Numbered from the stretch's first letter, positions 24,609 through 33,806 are shown. The stretch is DNA of 40,448 nt from a bacterium (GCA_026417575.1 JAOACZ010000043.1:1-40448); one strand, 5' to 3'. Made by a program: numbers and translations. Notes: generated by a model not told the origin, from the sequence alone.

Positions 24609-26326
24609 CGGGGCATGCCGATGAGACTCTATTTGGGTGGCACCTGACGCGCACGCGTGCGTGGGCGATTGTTGTGCTGATATGGGCAATCATTTACTTA
24701 CCAGCTCTTGGTGCGCTGGAATTGCGTGGGAACGAGGCGAAGCGGGTTTTGCCGGCATTGGAGATGCTGGACGGGGGCAGCTTGATCACACCCCAGTTAG
24801 CGGGAGAGCGGTACTACAACAAGCCACCGCTGATGTACTGGATGATTGCAGGAGCGATGCAGCTGACGGGCACGCGGAGCGAGTGGGCGGCGCGGATACC
24901 GTCGGTGCTGGCGGTGTTGGTGTTTGTTACGGTACTACTATGGCGTGGGGATACGTGGCTTTCTCTGCGTGGGCGGCTGTGTGCTGCGCTGATCTTCATG
25001 ACAGTAGTGAGTTTTATCGAGAAGGGGCGCTCGAGTGAAATTGAGGCAGCATTTGTGGCGGTCACGGGGTGTGGCGTGTGGTGGTGGCTTACGGCGTGGG
25101 ACCGAGTGCGGGGCAAATCTGACAGGGCGTGTACGCGGGCACGGCTGCAGGTGTGGCTCCCTGTGGCTGCGATTATCGGGATCGGCCTGCTTTTGAAGGG
25201 GCCGTTGTTGCTGGTTTTTGTGTATGTGCCGGTATTGTGTGTTCTGGTGTATGAAAAGCGCGTACGCGAATTGCTGACATGGCAACACGGCCTCGCCTGT
25301 GTGATATGGGCTGGGATGTTGCTGGCCTGGGTGCTGGCGTGCAAATGGGAGAACCCGCACGCCTCGGCACACGCCGTGTGGCGGGCAGAAATAGGATCGC
25401 GTTTTGTTCCCGATGATTTTAGAGTGCTGGGCTGGTTAGGTGCGGTGTTGAAGGTGCCGATTGATTTTCTACCTTGGTCAGTGTGCTTGCCTTTACTGTG
25501 GTGGCCAGTGTGGACGCGGGCGATGCGTGTAGACGAAGAGCGAGTGTTTCGCGCGTTGCGCGCGGCGCTCGTCATTGGGTTCGCGTTGGTGAATTTGCTG
25601 CCTGGGACGCGGCCGCGCTACTCGATGCCGCTTTTCGCCAACGCCAGCATTCTGCTGGGGTGGGTACTGACGGCGGGAGTGCCGGGAAATGCGTGGTGTG
25701 CAGTATGGGCGCGGCTTGTGCGCGCGGCGGCCCTTGTGTGGATCATGGCGGGTGGGGTAGCCCTCGCGCTGGGGCCGAGCGGTGTCGCGGCAGAGTTGCT
25801 ACGCGTGCTGGCGTTGCCAGTACACGTACCGGCGCCTGCCACAGCGAAGGAGTGGTTGATCACGTTAGGTGCCGTAGTGGTCATTTGGTATAGCGCAGGC
25901 TGGTTATGGCGCCACGGTGAACGTTTGCGCACGTGTGCCGACTGCGTAGTGGCCACCAGTGGGTTGATTGCAACAGGCGTACTAGCGTGTACCACGTTTG
26001 TGTTTCCTTTTTTCACCTGCAATGCTACCCGGCGGCCCGCAGGCGCGGCGATTGCAGCAGTGCTGCCCACACGTGCCACCTTGCATGTGTACGCGCGCCC
26101 AGATCTGCGTGAATCTGGCTACCAGCCATTTTTGTACTACGTACCGCGCCCATTGGTATTCCTGACCAACATAATACAAGAATCGCCTTCGCCTTACGTC
26201 TTGATGGCCGACCACCATACCGACGCGTGGCTTATCGCCTACGCAGCGCAGGGAACGCCACTTCACGTTCTCACCAATTTCGTCTTCAAGGATGATAGGT
26301 TCAGTGTGCTAGGCCCGCGGCCTTAG
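24605..26326 (+). CDS. ArnT-like integral-membrane glycosyltransferase (GT83)
   Basis: A 573-residue polytopic protein of the PMT/ArnT class. The first periplasmic loop has the family pattern ELRGNEAKRVLPALEML followed by YYNKPPLMYWMIAG. This is where ArnT and related enzymes carry an acidic catalytic residue and the KPPL motif. About 11-13 membrane segments can be seen. Such enzymes transfer a sugar from an undecaprenyl- or dolichyl-phosphate donor to a lipid or protein at the outer side of the inner membrane. The usual DE/DEAR is here N-E, so the catalytic acid is probably the Glu. It overlaps the methyltransferase by four bases and ends the operon; no terminator is obvious. Confidence 0.86.
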   Translation: MTGHADETLFGWHLTRTRAWAIVVLIWAIIYLPALGALELRGNEAKRVLPALEMLDGGSLITPQLAGERYYNKPPLMYWMIAGAMQLTGTRSEWAARIPSVLAVLVFVTVLLWRGDTWLSLRGRLCAALIFMTVVSFIEKGRSSEIEAAFVAVTGCGVWWWLTAWDRVRGKSDRACTRARLQVWLPVAAIIGIGLLLKGPLLLVFVYVPVLCVLVYEKRVRELLTWQHGLACVIWAGMLLAWVLACKWENPHASAHAVWRAEIGSRFVPDDFRVLGWLGAVLKVPIDFLPWSVCLPLLWWPVWTRAMRVDEERVFRALRAALVIGFALVNLLPGTRPRYSMPLFANASILLGWVLTAGVPGNAWCAVWARLVRAAALVWIMAGGVALALGPSGVAAELLRVLALPVHVPAPATAKEWLITLGAVVVIWYSAGWLWRHGERLRTCADCVVATSGLIATGVLACTTFVFPFFTCNATRRPAGAAIAAVLPTRATLHVYARPDLRESGYQPFLYYVPRPLVFLTNIIQESPSPYVLMADHHTDAWLIAYAAQGTPLHVLTNFVFKDDRFSVLGPRP

Positions 26327-26775
26327 TTAGGACAATCGAACCACGTTGCTCACGCCTCTTAGCCCTTTTCACGAGGGGGACCAAAAAAAGAAGCTCTGCC
26401 ATGAGGTTGTCAATTCTCTCACAGGTTGCATGCTTGCGGGATAATGGGTCGTTCCGACCACTTCCTCATGGGGCAGCAAATACGAGCGAAGACACCGCGT
26501 CCGTCTGTGCCAGGTCATGCTTTCAGCGCGACAACAAGGGCGACGAGGAGAGGCACAATAAATGCCACGGCAGCGGCAGCAATGTTTCCGTCGGTGAGCC
26601 AGTAGAACAATGCAGCGCTCAACATCGCCGCAGGCAAGCCAGCGCCAGGCTGTTTCGGAGTAATCTTTTTCTATGTCTGCGCATGGTGGATGGACTTAAG
26701 CGGAAATGACTTTACCAGGGGTGTGCCACGGATTACGTGTATTAGCACACTGGTGACACAACGTTTGCTTTCCTC
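26327..26775. other. convergent intergenic gap with possible small-ORF remnants
   Basis: Between the converging glycosyltransferase and beta-propeller genes I see no full gene and no clear terminator. On the minus strand, AGGAGG overlaps the end of the upstream gene and precedes a TTG-started 21-codon frame with a CHQC pair (26696-26761). A 36-residue hydrophobic frame follows at 26515-26625. Together they could be a decayed small zinc-ribbon/membrane protein. Confidence 0.4.
26515..26625 (-). CDS. possible 36-residue membrane peptide
   Basis: ATG 26625 opens a short frame (MLSAALFYWLTDGNIAAAA...) with two hydrophobic segments separated by a short DGN turn and a final Leu-Lys-Ala. The composition looks like the C-terminal part of a small membrane protein. 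The frame extends upstream to a stop without another good start, and no Shine-Dalgarno is seen. It may be a remnant rather than a working gene. Confidence 0.2.
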   Translation of the reverse strand: MLSAALFYWLTDGNIAAAAVAFIVPLLVALVVALKA

Positions 26776-29703
26776 CTAATGCGCCATGCGATGACGCTCT
26801 TGTGCTGGCGTGGGCAAGGCGACACGTGAAACGACGTGATGCCAGATGCTTGTCTCCCCACGGCTGAGAAAGGGGCGGTAGAGTACAAGTTCTTCTGGGA
26901 CGCCCACAGTGGGAGTGGTCGCGCGCACGACAGCAACCGTGCCGTCGTTGTGGTACGTTTGCCATGAAGCCTGTGGGGCGAAATGCTGCGCATAGGCGAG
27001 GGGATCTAAACGCCACGTTTCTTCGCCACGTGTGGCACGATCTTGATACTCGAGGAGTTCGGCAGATGCAGTCTCGCTCTGGTGCGGAGACACGTCGGGA
27101 GCGAGCTGTACCTGTGTCTCTGCGCGAGACACACGCCTTTCGGCAATAAGGAACCGCGTAGTGCGAAAAAGAAGGGGAACGTGCGCCGCAGTGTGGGAGA
27201 GCATGGGATACAGCGGCTCAGTAATGGAGATGAGAGACCGCGCGGCGTCATAGAGGATATCGGCATCTGCGAGGTGATAGACGTATTGGAATACCGCGGT
27301 CAACCCGGCTGAATTGGCAGCGTAAAGCGTACGACTGCATGTGCCATCGCTGTGCTGAATGACATGCTCAACGAATCCGCCTGGGCCATTGCTGAACGTG
27401 ACAAATCTACAGGTTACGAAAGGCGTCGTGGATGGTTCTGGGACGCGTTCGCTCACCCCCATTAACAACGGCTTCCAGACTGTGTTTGGAGGGTCGTAAG
27501 CAAGAACGCCGTACCAGTAGTCATTGCTGGGGGAAAGGAGAGCGGCATCGCCCTCTCCGTGCACTGCGCGCCCGTCGGCGAAATACAGGACACCCGGGGC
27601 GAGAGTGCGCACGTTTCCGCGTGCGGAAACGAGCAACTCTTCCATCCCATCGCAATCAAGATCCGCGTGGTCAATGGTTAGCCATTCTCGTGCAGCGTAG
27701 TAGGCAGTGTCCTGAAGGGGAGGCAATGCTGCGGCACGTTGGGCGGAGAGTGCGCGCGGCGGCGGGGGAAGAGGTGACGGCGCGGGTGTGTGCGGCAGGA
27801 CCGGGCGTGTGAGGGGATTCCAGCCCACGGGCGAACGACTGTCCAAGAAGCCGCCGATTTTGAGGGGGGCAACGTAGATCGTTTGATTCGAATGACTGTA
27901 AGCGTAGAGAGCAAGTCCGCGTAGGTCAAACGAGAGCCAATCGATGCTGTGATCACCGGTGGCCCATGGTGACCAGGCGCGGGGACCGGTGCGTTCCAAC
28001 TGCCAGAGGTAAAGGCATCCGTGCGCGTCGGCGGCAGCCAACAGGGCTGTTTGCGCGGAGAGCGCAGCCGCACGGACTGCGCGTGCCAGGGTAAGGGTAG
28101 CTGCAAGCCGCGGCCGCGCACCGTGCGCGAGCGACCAGAGTTCAATTGCTGTTCCGCGCCACGTGGCAAACCAGGAACCGTTGTTGACGAAGGTACATCC
28201 GCTGAATCCTGGTTCAGCTTTGCGCGCGGCAAGAATCGTTCCCTGACGCGTATCGGCGAGAATCCACGCATCACAAGGACTACGCCGCTGCGCCCAGCAC
28301 AGCATGGCAGCGCCGGCGTTCAAAAACACATACTGGTCAGCTGGAATACGTGTGTGAATACGCACTCCCGAACGCATCTCTGAGGGTACGTCGGATCTCA
28401 AACTTGACAGCTCCTCCACGACGCAGTCCACTGGCGAGATCTTTCTGACCAGGCGCTGGTTGTCGGGGGTGAAGCCCACGGGGAGCGCACCGCGCGTGGC
28501 AAGGGTGGCACAGAGCGTTGGCGCCTCCAAATCCCAGATGTCAACTTCGTGATCACCGTTTTCAAGGCGATACTGTACTGCCGCATAACGACCATCGCGG
28601 GTCACTGCGACATGCTGAACGCGCACCTCCATCGCACAGTCGCGGTACAGCGACGCGCGTGGCGCTCCGGTGCGCAAATCTATGAGCTCAATGTCGTAGC
28701 TTCCCGGAGGGCTTAATACATTGCGCAGCGCGGCCACGGCCCCGTCTGCCGTGAATTCCCAGTGCGAAAGGCGCGGTATACGCGCGATGAGTGTGCCATC
28801 GCGCGCGCGGTACAGGTAGCCGGCGCCTCCGCGGCGAAGGGCAAGCACCTCGCCATCGGCAACGAAAGCGTACTCCTCGTGCATAGGTACCTGCAAGACA
28901 ATTCGCCAGTTGACGCAGTCGAGTAAAAACAAACTTGCCCATGATGCTGCTGCGAGCGCCCCGGCGCCTACCGCAGGCATGGACCCGCGCACGCATAACA
29001 AGCCATTCCAGTAGTGCACGGCAGCGCCATTCACGCCTGTGGGTCGGTCGAGACTAGCCACCCAGGATGCGTAGGCGGGCATTTCGTTGAGATAGGAGAG
29101 CGCTGCACTCAACGAGTGAGGAAAGGTACGTTGGGGGTACACCGTATGCGCTGCCAGGGCTCGTGCGATTGCTTGGGTGACAGCAGCTTTCATTGGCGAC
29201 ATACTGTGCGGAGAGCGCCCGAACTGGGCTACGTCAACGTAGGCGAGAAACACAGCGTACGCCAGCCACATGCCAGCATGATCACTCCGCTCGCACAAGG
29301 AGCGCAGCTCTGTGAGGCCAGTGTTAGTAAGTCGAAAATCGTTTGTCGCAACACCATGGACCAGTTGCGCGACGGCAAGATCGAACTGCTGCAGCGGCGT
29401 GGCGGCTTTGCGCGCGCGTTGCTCGTAAAATGCTAGCCAGTCAACTTCTGGAGCCGCCTCATAGCACGCGACAATCGTCCGTGCGTGGAGTAAAACTTCT
29501 GGGTAGAGATCGAGAAACTGAGCAACCGTTGCCAGATTGGAACCGGTTGGCGGGGTGACACCACACGTGTCGAAGTGCAATCCTGGACAGAGAAGGCGCC
29601 CTGCCAGGCTTTGGCCATGTGCCAGGATGATCCCACAGACCCATACGATGATGATTTCCTTGGGCTTGCGGATCCACCCCTTAAGATATGCAGAGCTGGT
29701 CAT
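26776..29703 (-). CDS. large exported beta-propeller-like protein of unknown function
   Basis: A 975-residue protein with a hydrophobic segment near residues 17-35, either an uncleaved anchor or a signal peptide after a basic n-region (KGWIRKPK). The N-terminal 250 residues are helical. The middle, from about 270 to 640, has repeated WD40-like strands such as AVTRDGRYAAVQY and LLAAADAHGCLYLWQLER. At about 680-692 there is a D-x-D-x-DG-x-EEL loop (DLDCDGMEELLV) like FG-GAP/VCBS calcium loops, and the C-terminal third is beta-rich. No catalytic motif is seen. It starts four bases after the DJ-1 gene stop, without a Shine-Dalgarno. It is the last gene of the tolB operon, which supports an envelope role. 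I cannot name the family. Confidence 0.75.
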   Translation of the reverse strand: MTSSAYLKGWIRKPKEIIIVWVCGIILAHGQSLAGRLLCPGLHFDTCGVTPPTGSNLATVAQFLDLYPEVLLHARTIVACYEAAPEVDWLAFYEQRARKAATPLQQFDLAVAQLVHGVATNDFRLTNTGLTELRSLCERSDHAGMWLAYAVFLAYVDVAQFGRSPHSMSPMKAAVTQAIARALAAHTVYPQRTFPHSLSAALSYLNEMPAYASWVASLDRPTGVNGAAVHYWNGLLCVRGSMPAVGAGALAAASWASLFLLDCVNWRIVLQVPMHEEYAFVADGEVLALRRGGAGYLYRARDGTLIARIPRLSHWEFTADGAVAALRNVLSPPGSYDIELIDLRTGAPRASLYRDCAMEVRVQHVAVTRDGRYAAVQYRLENGDHEVDIWDLEAPTLCATLATRGALPVGFTPDNQRLVRKISPVDCVVEELSSLRSDVPSEMRSGVRIHTRIPADQYVFLNAGAAMLCWAQRRSPCDAWILADTRQGTILAARKAEPGFSGCTFVNNGSWFATWRGTAIELWSLAHGARPRLAATLTLARAVRAAALSAQTALLAAADAHGCLYLWQLERTGPRAWSPWATGDHSIDWLSFDLRGLALYAYSHSNQTIYVAPLKIGGFLDSRSPVGWNPLTRPVLPHTPAPSPLPPPPRALSAQRAAALPPLQDTAYYAAREWLTIDHADLDCDGMEELLVSARGNVRTLAPGVLYFADGRAVHGEGDAALLSPSNDYWYGVLAYDPPNTVWKPLLMGVSERVPEPSTTPFVTCRFVTFSNGPGGFVEHVIQHSDGTCSRTLYAANSAGLTAVFQYVYHLADADILYDAARSLISITEPLYPMLSHTAAHVPLLFRTTRFLIAERRVSRAETQVQLAPDVSPHQSETASAELLEYQDRATRGEETWRLDPLAYAQHFAPQASWQTYHNDGTVAVVRATTPTVGVPEELVLYRPFLSRGETSIWHHVVSRVALPTPAQERHRMAH

Positions 29704-29707
29704 GTGG

Positions 29708-30265
29708 TCATGCTGCTAAGTCGTCAGCAAGCATTGCGCGCGCCACGGCAGCAGCCTTTTCGCGACCGACGAGCGCGGCAGCCACCGTGAGGGCAAAACG
29801 AAGCGCGCTCCCTGGCCCATTTGCTGTTATGCACGATCCGTCGACAACGACGGGCGCTGGCTGGTACCCGGTCATGCCTTGCTCAAACCCCGGATAGCAG
29901 GTGGCACGCCGTCCGCGAAGGAGCCCATGGTGGTGCAATACCACCGCCGGCGACGCACAGATGGCTGCGTAGAGCTTACCGGCTGCGACGTGTGCGCGCA
30001 ACAGCTCCACGAGCTCGGTACTGTCGCGCAAGTGCTCTGCTCCCGGCATGCCGCCTGGCAGGACAATTGCGTCCCAGTCTTGCCCACGACATTCCTGAAT
30101 CAGGCAATCCGCCACAATCTGCACGCCCCGTGAGCAACGCACCTGTTTTGCTCCAACTCCTGCGACTGTGACTTCGACGCCCGCTCGACGCAGGACATTA
30201 ACAATGGTTACTGTCTCTAGCTCTTCGCTGCCGTCTGCGATCGGTACTAGTGCTCTCGGTAGCAT
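29708..30265 (-). CDS. DJ-1/PfpI family protein
   Basis: A 185-residue flavodoxin-like protein of the DJ-1 (YajL/ThiJ-like) clade. C103 in YAAICASPAV is the nucleophile elbow cysteine, and E17 in DGSEELETV is its partner glutamate (equivalent to human C106 and E18). H/G residues of the HHGLLRGRRATCYPGFE segment complete the site. Members act in protein or small-molecule deglycation and oxidative stress, or as chaperones. The exact role here is unknown. GGAGGTGA lies 6 bases before the ATG, the best ribosome-binding site of this operon. Confidence 0.92.
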   Translation of the reverse strand: MLPRALVPIADGSEELETVTIVNVLRRAGVEVTVAGVGAKQVRCSRGVQIVADCLIQECRGQDWDAIVLPGGMPGAEHLRDSTELVELLRAHVAAGKLYAAICASPAVVLHHHGLLRGRRATCYPGFEQGMTGYQPAPVVVDGSCITANGPGSALRFALTVAAALVGREKAAAVARAMLADDLAA

Positions 30266-30352
30266 AGTTCACCTCCGCAATTAATTGGGTTGTGTGCCTT
30301 CCCCCTCAGTACTTCGCCGGCGCTGTGTACGGACTCCGGCGCGGCTCGTGCA

Positions 30353-31288
30353 TTAGACGATCTTTGCGTTATAATCTGCGAGACGCTGCTCAATTTCGCG
30401 CACGGTCAACGTACGGAAACGATCGCAACTAAAATCGGCGACATTGAATGATCCCATGACAATTCCGTGCCGCAAAGCAGCGCGGATGGTCATCTGGTCA
30501 TGTGCAGCACACGCGCTCAGGTAACCGACAAAACCGCCTGCGAAGCTATCACCGGCGCCGGTGGGATCCACCACGTCTTCCACGGGATACGCGGGCAGTG
30601 CGACAAAAAAACCGTCCTGGCCAAATATCATGGCGCCGTGCTCACCTTTTTTTATCACGCAGTACTCGACGCCGTAGGCAAGGATCGCTCGCCCTGCGGC
30701 AATCAAATTGTGCTTGCCGGTAAACATGCGCGCCTCGCCGTCGTTCAAAATGGCGATGTGCACGCGGCGGAAAACTTCCTCCACGTCGGTACGATTTTGC
30801 GTAATCCATAAGTTCATCGTATCGCAAATGCGGTAACAGGAGGGCGACATTTGCTCCAGAACGTGCATCTGGAGGGCGGGAGCTATGTTAGCGAGAAAGA
30901 GGACCGGAGCTTGGCGGTAGGCAGCGGGAAGCTGGGGCGAAAAATCAGCAAACACGTTAAGCGCAGTGCAGTGCGTGTCGGCGGCATTCAGGTCACGGAG
31001 GTACGAGCCAGTCCAACGGAAAGTTTTTGCACCGCGAACAATGTCGAGCCCACGCAAATCGATGTTGCGCGCTGCCAGAAAGGCCAAATGCTCGCGAGGA
31101 AAATCGTCGCCGACGACACCCACCAGTCCTACGCGGGTAAAGAAACTTGCGCTCACGGCGAAATGCACTGCCGAGCCGCCCAACATCTCCGCGCGTGTGC
31201 CGGCCGGCGTGGTCACCGTATCCAGCGCCACGGAGCCGACAACAACTACGCGCGGTGAGTCATCCTTCGTCGGGACTGGCACATTCAT
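30353..31288 (-). CDS. PfkB-family sugar kinase
   Basis: A 311-residue ribokinase-like kinase. The N-terminal GGSAVHFAVSASFF motif is the first PfkB signature region, and DPTGAGDSFAGGF at 241-253 is the second, with D247 as catalytic base and the GAGD anion hole. The length suits ribokinase, adenosine kinase or 2-keto-3-deoxygluconate kinase relatives, and no subgroup marker decides among them. The start has no Shine-Dalgarno and lies 13 bases after tolB, so it relies on the tolB transcript. It is followed by the DJ-1 gene after 87 bases. Confidence 0.92.
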   Translation of the reverse strand: MNVPVPTKDDSPRVVVVGSVALDTVTTPAGTRAEMLGGSAVHFAVSASFFTRVGLVGVVGDDFPREHLAFLAARNIDLRGLDIVRGAKTFRWTGSYLRDLNAADTHCTALNVFADFSPQLPAAYRQAPVLFLANIAPALQMHVLEQMSPSCYRICDTMNLWITQNRTDVEEVFRRVHIAILNDGEARMFTGKHNLIAAGRAILAYGVEYCVIKKGEHGAMIFGQDGFFVALPAYPVEDVVDPTGAGDSFAGGFVGYLSACAAHDQMTIRAALRHGIVMGSFNVADFSCDRFRTLTVREIEQRLADYNAKIV

Positions 31289-31301
31289 CGGAGGAGCGCC
31301 C

Positions 31302-32636
31302 TTAGGGCTGCCATGTTGGATGACTGCATGCCGCGCTGCCTAGCAGCGGGGTTACCTTACCGGTTTCGGTATCCAGCAACATGATGCGACCACCGCCGCC
31401 GAGGGAGCCGCGCGTGAAAGCGAGGTGACGCGAATTACGTGCCCAGCTCGGCTCTTCATCGTTACTGGGGTCGTTGGTCAAACGATAGGTTTGACGAGCG
31501 GGAATGTCATAGAGACAAAGATCGAAGTTGCCGCCAATTTGGGCAACGTAGGCGATTTTCTTTCCGTCGGGCGACCAGACGGGTGAGGTACAATAGCGTG
31601 AAAATCCGGGGTTGCTGATGCGCTGGGGAGTGCCGCCGTTGGCATTGATAATGAAGATTTGTGGGCGGCCTCCGCCCTCTTCGCTGGAGAATACAATCTG
31701 GCGCCCATCTGGCGACCAGGAGGGTGTCGATTCCGCAGCACGACCGCGTGTCAAACGCACGCGCGGTCCGCCGAACAAGTCAATGGTATACAACTCGGGC
31801 ATGCCGTCTTTGTCTAAGATCACCGCCACCTTGCGCCCATCGGGAGATACGGCTGCACTTGTGTTCATCCCTGGGAAATTGACCAGTTTTGTCATGGACC
31901 CGCTCCGCAGGTCCATGCGATACACCACTGGCCGGCCTTCAAAATAAGCGGTGAACACGATCGCATCGCCCTGGGGGAACCAGCGAGGGAATACACAGAG
32001 CGAACTACTGCGGGTAAGTTGGCGATTGTTGGCGCCATCCGAGTCACAGATAAAAATATTGCGGCTTGGACCACTCGCGTGGACATAGAGGAGGCGTGAC
32101 GCAAAGAAGCCTTTTTCCTTCAAAACGGCCTCAACGATGTCATCAGCAATCATGTGCGCGATACGGCGCATGCCGCCCGCCGACGCGCTATAGCGTTTTC
32201 CGAAGAGGCGCTGGCCTGTGTGGGGCTTGTAGAGCGCGAATTCCACGCTGACTTCCCCGGCACTTTGCAACGTCCCCTTACCCAGCACTTGTGCCCCCAA
32301 ATTCGCCCAGTTTTTGAAATGAATGAGTCCCTTGCTGCGATCCGCGGCATCCAAGGTCCGCATGTCCGGCGGGCTAATGGGCGCTTCCACAAAAGTCCCA
32401 TACCGCGATAAGTCACGTCGCACGATCTGCGCGAGCTGCCCGCTCCCATCACCTGCGAAATCCGGAATGGCAAAAGGTATCACATTGCCTGCGCGCCCCG
32501 TCAACGCAGGAATGCGGACAACCTCTTCGGCAATTGCCATCCCACTGAGCATGCCCAAGATGATCCCCCACAGTACCTCACGACACATTTTTCCCATACG
32601 CGGACTGCGCTTGGTAGTACGTTCTCTCCAGCTCAT
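31302..32636 (-). CDS. tolB: TolB-like periplasmic beta-propeller protein
   Basis: A 444-residue TolB. In order: Arg-rich N-terminus, signal peptide ending MLSGMAIAEE (about 20-38), N-terminal alpha/beta domain (about 40-190, with IPDFAGDG and VEFALYKPHTGQRLFGKRY), and a six-bladed propeller (about 195-444) with repeated SPDGRKVAVI, WSPDGRQIVFSS and WSPDGKKIAYVA. TolB links Pal and the Tol-Pal envelope machinery in cell division and outer-membrane integrity, so the cell is probably diderm. No tolA, tolQ, tolR or pal gene is adjacent. The ATG at 32636 is 6 bases after a perfect TATAAT, so it is predicted to be leaderless. Internal ATGs at residues 14 and 17, closer to the signal peptide, are alternatives. 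Confidence 0.92.
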   Translation of the reverse strand: MSWRERTTKRSPRMGKMCREVLWGIILGMLSGMAIAEEVVRIPALTGRAGNVIPFAIPDFAGDGSGQLAQIVRRDLSRYGTFVEAPISPPDMRTLDAADRSKGLIHFKNWANLGAQVLGKGTLQSAGEVSVEFALYKPHTGQRLFGKRYSASAGGMRRIAHMIADDIVEAVLKEKGFFASRLLYVHASGPSRNIFICDSDGANNRQLTRSSSLCVFPRWFPQGDAIVFTAYFEGRPVVYRMDLRSGSMTKLVNFPGMNTSAAVSPDGRKVAVILDKDGMPELYTIDLFGGPRVRLTRGRAAESTPSWSPDGRQIVFSSEEGGGRPQIFIINANGGTPQRISNPGFSRYCTSPVWSPDGKKIAYVAQIGGNFDLCLYDIPARQTYRLTNDPSNDEEPSWARNSRHLAFTRGSLGGGGRIMLLDTETGKVTPLLGSAACSHPTWQP

Positions 32637-32641
32637 GGCTC

Positions 32642-32670
32642 ATTATAGGCAAAGCCTGAGCAGGTGTCAA
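32642..32670 (-). promoter_or_regulatory. perfect consensus promoter of the tolB operon, predicted leaderless
   Basis: Minus strand TTGACA (32665-32670), 17-base spacer, TATAAT (32642-32647). Five bases separate it from the tolB ATG, so +1 coincides with the start codon or lies one or two bases inside it. Confidence 0.88.
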
Positions 32671-33172
32671 GCAAAATACGGCGCATCAGCTGAGCCACAC
32701 TGGGGGTACCGCATGCAACTTTGACTGAAGGAAAATCGAGTCTCTGTGCCGCGTGCTCGGTCGGGAGCCTCGCTACGAAGCGAGGAGACGCGGTGACACG
32801 CTGCCTTGCGATGGCGGAAGCTGTAGATGCAGCAGGCATCGTGGTGATTATGTACTTGGACGCATCCGTGGCTGCACACCAGAGAGATTATGAATTTGCA
32901 GCAGCCTTGCCCTGGCCCGAATACAGCCAGTGCAGAATGGGTGGTCTGAGTCTACAGGAGCAGAATAGCGTAACACTTACTGGATCGTGCGGCGCGAGAC
33001 GAGGGAAGGCCCAGATCCGCTACCTGCCTTTCAGCTGTGGCAGCGCAAATGGCGCTTGTCCGGGGTGAAACACAGTCCTCACTGCGCTGCGCCGCCTTGC
33101 AGCACGCCGCGCGTATCACAGCAGAAAGCGTGGTTCATGTTCACGGCGTCGCAGCGCAGCTGCGGGGCCGTG
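32671..33172. other. intergenic, nothing recognised
   Basis: About 500 bases between the tolB promoter and the PEP-CTERM remnant. Open frames on both strands lack ribosome-binding sites and any recognisable domain. No tRNA or terminator is visible. Confidence 0.5.
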
Positions 33173-33325
33173 TCATTGCGTGTAGTCGAGCAAACAACGC
33201 GAAAAAAGCAAAGACCACGGGGGCTCAGGCACCATAACCAGGGTGGCTGCAGCGGGTGCTCCGACTGTATAACGCGTGTTGCCAGGCGAGAGGGTAAGGG
33301 TGACGGTTTTGTTCAGCGCATCACA
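33173..33325 (-). pseudogene. tail remnant of a second PEP-CTERM gene
   Basis: In one frame the minus strand reads KTVTLTLSPGNTRYTVG, then APAAATLVMVPEP, then WSLLFSRCLLDYTQ and a stop. The beta-strand pattern followed by VPEP looks like the end of a secreted PEP-CTERM protein with a disturbed tail. It directly abuts, and slightly overlaps, the end of the broken PEP-CTERM gene at 33321. A deletion that joined two tandem genes would produce this. Confidence 0.45.
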
Positions 33326-33806
33326 CTTGACCTGCCCGTGACGTGAGCGCGGCCCGCAGAAATGCGAGAAGTAGAAGCAGAGCCCCCGCGACCGGCTCAG
33401 GTACGATCGGCGCCACTTGCGCCCACGTCCGTCCAATGCGAATTTCGTCCCAGGCGTGGTAGTAAAAGCCGTAGATGTTCCCTGGCCCTAGGCCTCCGGA
33501 TGCAAACAGCCCGACTGCATTAAATTGTAAATTGTTTGTGGTGAGGAGCGACTGGTGGGAGGGCAAGCCGGGCTCAGTATCACTCAGGGGCGGGTTGATC
33601 CACATGTCCACGCGATTTTGCGTGGCGTCGTAGATGATGCGATGGACAATGAAGGCCGGGTCGGCGGTCACAGGCACTGTGGTAGTGCCGTACTGGCCTT
33701 GCGAATCCATTTGGTAGTTTACGTGCGAGGTACGTTTGCCGGATTGAAGCCGAACGAGGGAGCCTTGGCGCAATTGGAAGAAGAAGAACAAGTTGCTGTT
33801 AATCAC
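33321..33806 (-). CDS. 3' part of a frameshifted PEP-CTERM protein
   Basis: This 161-residue frame begins at GTG 33806, which overlaps the TGA of the upstream frame. It continues the second copy of the lectin-like domain begun there: NRVDMWINPPLSDTEP and WDEIRIGRTWAQVAP match DSVWLWLNPSLLVEPQ and FDEIRIGDTWQDVMP of the first copy in the upstream frame. It ends with a PEP-CTERM tail (VPEPVAGALLLLLAFLRAAL, then TSRAGQV). It has no own signal peptide or ribosome-binding site and is therefore the displaced end of the same protein, not an independent gene. Confidence 0.75.
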   Translation of the reverse strand: MINSNLFFFFQLRQGSLVRLQSGKRTSHVNYQMDSQGQYGTTTVPVTADPAFIVHRIIYDATQNRVDMWINPPLSDTEPGLPSHQSLLTTNNLQFNAVGLFASGGLGPGNIYGFYYHAWDEIRIGRTWAQVAPIVPEPVAGALLLLLAFLRAALTSRAGQV

